This document shows positions 58,989 through 64,000 of a stretch of DNA of 64,000 nucleotides, piece after piece. Both the position numbers and the translations under genes were made by a program. The stretch's first letter is position 1, and the number at the start of each line of letters is the position of its first letter. The notes under the pieces were generated by a model that was given only the letters and a program-made list of their open reading frames with translations, ran no database searches and had not been told where the DNA came from. The stretch is from JAGXLC01 sp964585385 (GTDB taxonomy: Bacteria; Bacteroidota; Bacteroidia; Bacteroidales; UBA12077). The stretch lies in the NCBI GenBank assembly GCA_964585385.1, contig CAZPDP010000015.1:1-64000 (forward strand), read 5' to 3'.

Positions 58989-60311
58989 ATGAAGTTCATA
59001 AAAAAGTCTATCTGGCTAATTCTATTAATCAGCATTTCGACAAATTTTTTGTCTGCACAGGAAGAAACTGTATCTCGCTTTACCTTGACAGAACTTATAG
59101 ATAATGCCTTACAGGAGAATTATCTGCTTCAGGCAAACAAGAAAAACACGTTAATAAAAGAAGAAGAAATAGAAAAAATCAAGACCAAATATCAACCGGA
59201 AATTGCAACATCTGCCAGCTTTTCTTACTGGAAATTTTTGATGCCTAACAAGGAAAGACTTCTGGGCGGTAATCGGTCAGATTTCTACAACGATATTACC
59301 GTTGAGCAAACCATTTATGACTGGGGTCTTAATCAAACGGAAAGAAGCGTCGTCAAGAAGGAGATAAATCTGAATGATGAAATCATACGGCAAATAAGGC
59401 ATTCCATCATCTACGGAGTGACGGATACTTACTTCGAGGCGCTTAAAGCAAAAGCTGAAATTGCGGTTTACCAAAATGCATTGCAGCAACTGGAGTCACA
59501 CCTCAAATATTCCAAAAATTTGTTCGACATCGGAAAAGTATCAAGCGTGGACGTACTGAAAATAAAAGTGCAGATTTCAGAGGAGAAAAAGGCTCTTCAA
59601 AAGGCAGAAAATCAGTTTGATAGGGAAATGACCCGTTTAAAAAGACTTTGTTTTTTGGATGATGTTGAAAGTATGAAATTGGAAGATATTTCAGATGAAT
59701 TATACAAAGAAGAGAAAGACCAAATTTTTTCTGCCGAAGCATTGTATGATGAAGTTTTTCAAAACCACCCGGAATTGAAAAAAATACAGCACGAAATAGA
59801 CATTCAGTCCAAGCAAAAAGAAATATTACGGCTGCAAAACCGGCCCGATGTTTTTACTTACGGCATTGCAAGCTGGGAACACGGTTATGCCCCTTTTGCA
59901 GACAATTTTAATTACAATGTTGGTGTAGGTATTCGGTATACATTGCCATTCGGACAAGGAAGCGCATTCAAATCAAAAATAGTGCAAAGCGAAATTCGAA
60001 TGGAGCAGATGCAGGATGAGAGGGAGCAAACTTCCGTTGACATTAAAAAAGAAATTGACTTAACAATCAATACAATTAAGGATATCGAAAGTGAAATCGC
60101 AAACAATAAAGAAATTATCAAACTGGCTGAGGAAACCCTTGATAATGCATCAGTCAAATACCAGGGAGGCAAAGGAAATATCATTGATGTGCTGGATGCC
60201 CAAAAAATATTGACAGATGCAAACATAGATCATCAAAAGTCTGTAACCGCCTATTTACAAGCCTTATCCAGATTGCATTACCTGACAGGAAATGATGGTT
60301 ATCCATTTTAA
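58989..60311 (+). CDS. TolC-family outer membrane efflux protein
   Basis: 440 residues with signal peptide (cleavage near FLSAQ). The duplicated helical pattern is normal: FTLTELIDNALQENYLLQAN and later YQGGKGNIIDVLDAQKILTD. It precedes the periplasmic adaptor by 11 bases and the RND permease further on, forming the exit duct of the second pump of the window. Confidence 0.92.
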   Translation: MKFIKKSIWLILLISISTNFLSAQEETVSRFTLTELIDNALQENYLLQANKKNTLIKEEEIEKIKTKYQPEIATSASFSYWKFLMPNKERLLGGNRSDFYNDITVEQTIYDWGLNQTERSVVKKEINLNDEIIRQIRHSIIYGVTDTYFEALKAKAEIAVYQNALQQLESHLKYSKNLFDIGKVSSVDVLKIKVQISEEKKALQKAENQFDREMTRLKRLCFLDDVESMKLEDISDELYKEEKDQIFSAEALYDEVFQNHPELKKIQHEIDIQSKQKEILRLQNRPDVFTYGIASWEHGYAPFADNFNYNVGVGIRYTLPFGQGSAFKSKIVQSEIRMEQMQDEREQTSVDIKKEIDLTINTIKDIESEIANNKEIIKLAEETLDNASVKYQGGKGNIIDVLDAQKILTDANIDHQKSVTAYLQALSRLHYLTGNDGYPF

Positions 60312-60322
60312 AAAGACATATT

Positions 60323-61426
60323 ATGAAAATGAAACAAACAAACAGAGTAAAATACAGCAAAACCACTCCTCCTAATTTTTTATCAGGGTTTAAATTTCTC
60401 AATTGGCAAATTACACCGTTAATCATTTTTCTGGTTTTTGCATTTGTTGCAGGATGCAAAAGTGAAAGTGAAAACGAAGAGAAGAATAAACCAAAATCTG
60501 CTAAACTTCCCCTTGTGGATATCCAAACCGCCCAAAAAAGTAAAATGGTTTCTTACATTGATATTACCGGTACTATAGAGGCAAACATATTTACCAATAT
60601 TAAATCACCGGCAGATGGAATCGTGAAATCCCTTTCTGCAAGAGAAAATCAGCATGTAAAAAATGATAAGGTCATTGCTGTTATAAATCCGGTAGACCGC
60701 GTGGCTTTAATATCTGAGAACCAAATGAGGATAGAACAGTTACAAAATGCATTGGATAAAGAAGAGCCGGAAACAGATGAATACAAGAAATTAGCACATA
60801 AGCTTGATTCTGCCCAAAAGAATCTTGTGTATGCGAAAAACATGTATAAAACCATACCGGTGATATGCCCTATGAGCGGGGTTGTGACGGATCGTTATGT
60901 TGACAAGGGCAGCCGGGTATCGGCCCAGGATAAAATGTTTACTATAACTGACATGAGTTCATTAGTTATTAAAGCTAACGTGAATGAAAAATATTTTGAA
61001 GCACTTAAAGAAGGTGAAAAACTGCCTGTAATTTTGAATGCATATCCCAAGGATACGTTATCAGGGAAAATCAGCCTTATTTATCCCCAGGTTGACCCGG
61101 TAACGCGCAGCGTAAAATTTGATATTAAAATCTTAAATTTTAACAAAAAACTTCTTCCGGGAATGATGGCCTCCATTAAAATACCTGTTTCGGAGAAAGA
61201 AAATGCCATTTCAGTTCCGAATCGGGCCATACTCACTTCGCCTGAAAATGAAAATTTCATCTTCGTACTGGATAGCAACAATGTCGCCCACCGGAGAGTG
61301 GTCAAGAAGGGAATGGATTCCAACAACCAGGTAGAAATCATTAACGGTCTGAAAGAAGGAGAAAATGTCGTTGTTGACGGACAAGGAAGGTTGAAAGATA
61401 GTACAAAAGTGAACATTTTAAAATAA
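60323..61426 (+). CDS. RND-pump periplasmic adaptor (HlyD/AcrA-like) lipoprotein
   Basis: 367 residues. A long n-region leads to a helix and lipobox-like FAFVAGCKSE (Cys about 46). The adaptor domains follow: lipoyl-like halves IKSPADGIVKSLSARENQHV and ICPMSGVVTDRYVDKGSRVS flanking a short helical hairpin, then the beta-barrel and membrane-proximal parts with KKLLPGMMASIKIPVS and NGLKEGENVVVDGQGRL. It links the TolC channel to the pump encoded at 62121. The short hairpin is typical of metal or drug adaptors. Confidence 0.92.
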   Translation: MKMKQTNRVKYSKTTPPNFLSGFKFLNWQITPLIIFLVFAFVAGCKSESENEEKNKPKSAKLPLVDIQTAQKSKMVSYIDITGTIEANIFTNIKSPADGIVKSLSARENQHVKNDKVIAVINPVDRVALISENQMRIEQLQNALDKEEPETDEYKKLAHKLDSAQKNLVYAKNMYKTIPVICPMSGVVTDRYVDKGSRVSAQDKMFTITDMSSLVIKANVNEKYFEALKEGEKLPVILNAYPKDTLSGKISLIYPQVDPVTRSVKFDIKILNFNKKLLPGMMASIKIPVSEKENAISVPNRAILTSPENENFIFVLDSNNVAHRRVVKKGMDSNNQVEIINGLKEGENVVVDGQGRLKDSTKVNILK

Positions 61427-61518
61427 TGTGCTAATTTTTCAATTTGCTAATTTGCTAATGAAATAATTTGAAAATGAAATAATGTGCTAATTTATCAATA
61501 TGCTAATTTATTTATGAT

Positions 61519-61893
61519 ATGGAAAAAAAGAATGTTATTGTCAAAAAAAGTTTTGAGTTTGCATTGAAAATAATTGAATATGCCGATGAGCTGGAAAATC
61601 TTAGAAAATATGTAATTGCAAGGCAATTATTAAAAGCAGGGACATCAATCGGCGCAAATATAAGAGAAGCCCAATCCTGTGAAAGTAGAGCGGATTTTAT
61701 TCATAAATTAAAAATCTCGGCAAAAGAAGCAGAAGAAACGGAATATTGGTTACTCTTATGTAAACACTCCAAAAATTACCCGGATAATGATGCTCTTTTT
61801 CCTTTTCTTAATGAAATACAACGCCTTTTAACAAGCATTATTTCTACATCGAAAAAAAGTAATAACCCAAGAATGGACAAACTAAAAAATTAA
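61519..61893 (+). CDS. Four-helix-bundle protein of the rRNA intervening-sequence (IVS) family
   Basis: 124 residues. The family pattern is clear: KSFEFALKIIEYADELENLR, then VIARQLLKAGTSIGANIREA followed by SRADFIHKLKISAKEAEETE, YWLLLC and a final hydrophobic helix. These proteins are encoded in intervening sequences of 23S rRNA and in many other intergenic places; their role is unknown, possibly nucleic-acid binding. Here the gene sits between inverted repeat arms inside an efflux operon. The stop TAA directly abuts the assembly gap. Confidence 0.9.
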   Translation: MEKKNVIVKKSFEFALKIIEYADELENLRKYVIARQLLKAGTSIGANIREAQSCESRADFIHKLKISAKEAEETEYWLLLCKHSKNYPDNDALFPFLNEIQRLLTSIISTSKKSNNPRMDKLKN

Positions 61894-61993
61894 NNNNNNN
61901 NNNNNNNNNNNNNNNNNNNNNNNNNNNNNNNNNNNNNNNNNNNNNNNNNNNNNNNNNNNNNNNNNNNNNNNNNNNNNNNNNNNNNNNNNNNNN
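61894..61993. other. Assembly gap (100 N) flanked by a 55-base identical overlap
   Basis: The 55 bases before the gap (61839-61893) are repeated exactly after it (61994-62048). The contigs therefore probably overlap by one k-mer and the gap is an artefact. If merged, the distance from the four-helix-bundle gene to the pump shortens by 155 bases. Confidence 0.9.
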
Positions 61994-62120
61994 TATTTCT
62001 ACATCGAAAAAAAGTAATAACCCAAGAATGGACAAACTAAAAAATTAACACATTAGCACATTAAAGAATTAGCACATTAAAGAATTAGCACATTAGCAAA
62101 TTAAAAAATTAACGAAATAA

Positions 62121-64000
62121 ATGAAATTAACTGTACAATCAATAAAACGCCCGGCCGGTACCATCATGCTTATGATTGTTTTAATGGTAGTAGGTGTTGC
62201 CGGAATTTTCAGATTACCAACCAATATGTTGCCTGACATTACCTATCCAATGATAAAGGTATATGTTTACTGGCCAGGAGCCACTCCGGAACAAATGGAA
62301 AATGAGGTGGCAATGGTTATTGAAGAAAAAATGGCCACGGTTGATAATCTGGATTACATAGAATCAAACTGCGAAGAAGGCGTTTACACCTTACTGGTAA
62401 ATTTTGATTATAGTGTCGACCGGGATGTAGCTTATCAGGATGTTTTGGCAAAAATGGGTCTGGTAAAAAAAGAACTACCCGAAGACATACTGGAACCCGT
62501 TGCTTTTAAGGCCGACCCATCCCAATTGCCCGTTGTTGAAGTTTTGGTGTCGTCCGATAATAAGAGCCTAACAGAACTACGTACCTGGGTGGAAAATGAA
62601 TTTAAGGAAGAATTTTCCTCGGTACCGGGATTTGCCGGGACGGCCCTTTCAGGTGGTATGCAGCGAGAAATACGAGTCCACATTGATCCCCTGAAGCTAC
62701 AGGGCTACAACTTAACTCTACAGGAAATATCCGACCGCCTGAAGAAAGAAAACATCGATATGGTAGGCGGGCGTATGGTTACCGGTAAAAGGGACTATAT
62801 TATAAGAACGTATGACGAGTATAATTCGATTACCGAAATAGAAAACCTTATCCTGAGGGAAAATAATGGGGGTGGTCAGGTTTTGCTGAAGGATGTGGCA
62901 AAGGTTAAAGATCATCACGAATTACAGCGCATCAGAACGCGGTACAATGGCAAAGAAGGAGTTCGTATATCAATATTCAAGCAAGCTGCGGCCAATGCTG
63001 TTAGCGTTTCTGACGCGATTGCAGAACGAATGAAGGTGTTGCGTGAAGAGTTACCCCCGACCACCCAAATAGAAATGATTTACGACCAGGCCGAGTATGT
63101 AAGGCTGGCCACCAATGGGGTGCGCGATGCCATGCTCCTGGCAGCAATCATGGTAACCCTGGTAACTGCCTTTTTTCTTTTAGGATGGCGAAGAATTCTT
63201 GCCCTTGCATTAAGTCTGCCGGTAACATTGCTGGGAACATTCTTCTTTATGCAGCTTCTGGATTTTTCCATCAACATTTTTACCCTTGGCGGTTTGGTGG
63301 TGGCCATGACGGTGGTACTCGACAACAGCATTGTAATGCTTGAAAACATCACCCGTGTGCAGGAAACAGAGTCGGAAACAAGCAATCCTGTTACTAAAGG
63401 GGCTATACAAATTAGCGGGGCCATTGTTACGGCAACCCTTACCTTTTTGTCATTGTTCGTTCCTTTTTTACTAATTCCGGGACTTTCGTCACTATTATTT
63501 AAGGAACTGGTTATCACCGTGGCCATTATCATCGCTCTTTCCATGCTGGTTTCGCTGACAGTAACCCCTATGCTTATGGCCCTGTTTTATCCTCAGGGGA
63601 AAAAGATAAAACAAAAAGGCACTTTTATTACCCGCCTGTCCGATGGATTCATTAACGGACTGATTTACATTTACAAACCCATATTAAACTGGTCGTTAAG
63701 GTTACGATGGCTGGTGCTTGGGATATTTTTATTATTGCTTATTCCGGGATTCTATTATTTTCAGCAAACAGGTTCCGAATTTCTTCCCAAAGCTGATGAT
63801 GGAATAATTACGGTGAAAGTAATCATGCCAACAGGAACCTCTATGAGCGAAACCGACAAGGTATTGAAGCAGGTGGAAAAAGTAGTTTCCCAACAGGACT
63901 ATATTCATGGTTATGCCAGCCTTGCCGGAGGTAAAGTATGGGGCCTGGTTACCACCGAAAAAAGTTTTGAAGGTGAATTGAATGTTCAATTGGTTCCTGC
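62121..64000 (+). CDS. RND efflux permease, N-terminal part (runs off the window)
   Basis: ATG 62121 opens a frame that is still open at the window end, about 626 residues of some 1000. Helix one (GTIMLMIVLMVVGVAGIFRL), the porter entry MLPDITYPMIKVYVYWPGAT, and helices two to six are in normal AcrB order. In helix four the motif is VAMTVVLDNSIVMLENI: one acidic residue remains at the D407 position, while D408 of AcrB is replaced by Asn. This occurs in several non-drug RND branches. TolC and adaptor genes lie just upstream. The substrate may be a metal or thiol-reactive compound, judged from the redox genes before it (inference). Confidence 0.93.
   Translation, partial: MKLTVQSIKRPAGTIMLMIVLMVVGVAGIFRLPTNMLPDITYPMIKVYVYWPGATPEQMENEVAMVIEEKMATVDNLDYIESNCEEGVYTLLVNFDYSVDRDVAYQDVLAKMGLVKKELPEDILEPVAFKADPSQLPVVEVLVSSDNKSLTELRTWVENEFKEEFSSVPGFAGTALSGGMQREIRVHIDPLKLQGYNLTLQEISDRLKKENIDMVGGRMVTGKRDYIIRTYDEYNSITEIENLILRENNGGGQVLLKDVAKVKDHHELQRIRTRYNGKEGVRISIFKQAAANAVSVSDAIAERMKVLREELPPTTQIEMIYDQAEYVRLATNGVRDAMLLAAIMVTLVTAFFLLGWRRILALALSLPVTLLGTFFFMQLLDFSINIFTLGGLVVAMTVVLDNSIVMLENITRVQETESETSNPVTKGAIQISGAIVTATLTFLSLFVPFLLIPGLSSLLFKELVITVAIIIALSMLVSLTVTPMLMALFYPQGKKIKQKGTFITRLSDGFINGLIYIYKPILNWSLRLRWLVLGIFLLLLIPGFYYFQQTGSEFLPKADDGIITVKVIMPTGTSMSETDKVLKQVEKVVSQQDYIHGYASLAGGKVWGLVTTEKSFEGELNVQLVP

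Larger units (their letters stand above)
61427..62120. repeat. Inverted short-tandem-repeat element 3 (TTAGCACAT type) carrying a four-helix-bundle gene
   Basis: The left arm (61427-61518) repeats GTGCTAATTT/TTGCTAAT words, the right arm (about 62049-62110) the complements CACATTAGCACATTAAAGAATT. The intact gene 61519-61893 is between them. The element interrupts the adaptor-pump operon, and an assembly gap falls inside it. Confidence 0.7.

Overview
The window looks like a Bacteroidota chromosome (class Bacteroidia, possibly Marinilabiliales-like; the rank below phylum is inference). Base composition is AT-rich. Promoters fit the Bacteroidota pattern (TTG/TTTG about 18-20 bases before TAnnTTTG), most genes lack a Shine-Dalgarno sequence, and the content is typical: SusC-like barrel receptor, DUF1302-like barrel, UbiA, class III cyclase with a PycTM-type protein, ArsE/F/G-type genes. 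No rRNA, tRNA, CRISPR array or phage module was seen. A 100-N assembly gap lies at 61894-61993, flanked by an identical 55-base overlap.

Layout. 1-5939: end of an RND pump, TolC, a small His/Cys-rich protein, cupin, a permease split in two genes, a TetR regulator and a broken ATPase/nuclease fragment. 6026-18066: a rubrerythrin-VIT1 metal transporter, TetR, then an envelope-lipid set (MMPL exporter, LolA-like protein, barrel, TetR, OMPLA-like phospholipase, DUF2141) and a glycosyltransferase/flippase trio. 18387-21941: nitric oxide defence (Rrf2 regulator, Ric di-iron repair protein, quinol NO reductase). 22112-32473: an unusual operon with a membrane class III nucleotidyl cyclase whose base-selecting residues are changed, an HD-PycTM protein, a divergent pyruvate-kinase-like enzyme, a giant pseudo-phosphatase/kinase-like/Omp85 protein, a secreted histidine phosphatase and an SdiA-regulated-type propeller, followed by a TetR gene. 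32530-41618: an NapH-like ferredoxin with partners, a minus-strand membrane operon with histidine-rich heme-protein-like helices and a heme O synthase-like enzyme, and an XPF-type nuclease. 42045-50286: TonB-type receptor, ABC exporter, DsrE, macro domain, ArsR, S9 peptidase. 51248-56348: organoarsenical-type resistance genes. 56734-64000: DUF169, IscA-like, CMD, OsmC and thioredoxin genes leading into a second TolC/adaptor/RND pump.

How it fits together. A 20-bp palindrome close to GTAAGTAAATATTTACTTAC occurs six times (6026, 7438, 8059, 22142, 31840, 40822), mostly touching the -7 box of a promoter. Three TetR paralogues (5053, 7462, 31898) share nearly the same recognition helix. Metal transport, lipid export, the cyclase/PycTM operon and the heme-type membrane operon therefore look like one TetR-controlled network. 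Intergenic DNA is rich in small non-coding repeats: multi-hairpin REP-like arrays with compensatory base changes, inverted short-tandem-repeat elements that sometimes carry a four-helix-bundle gene, and MITE-like elements.
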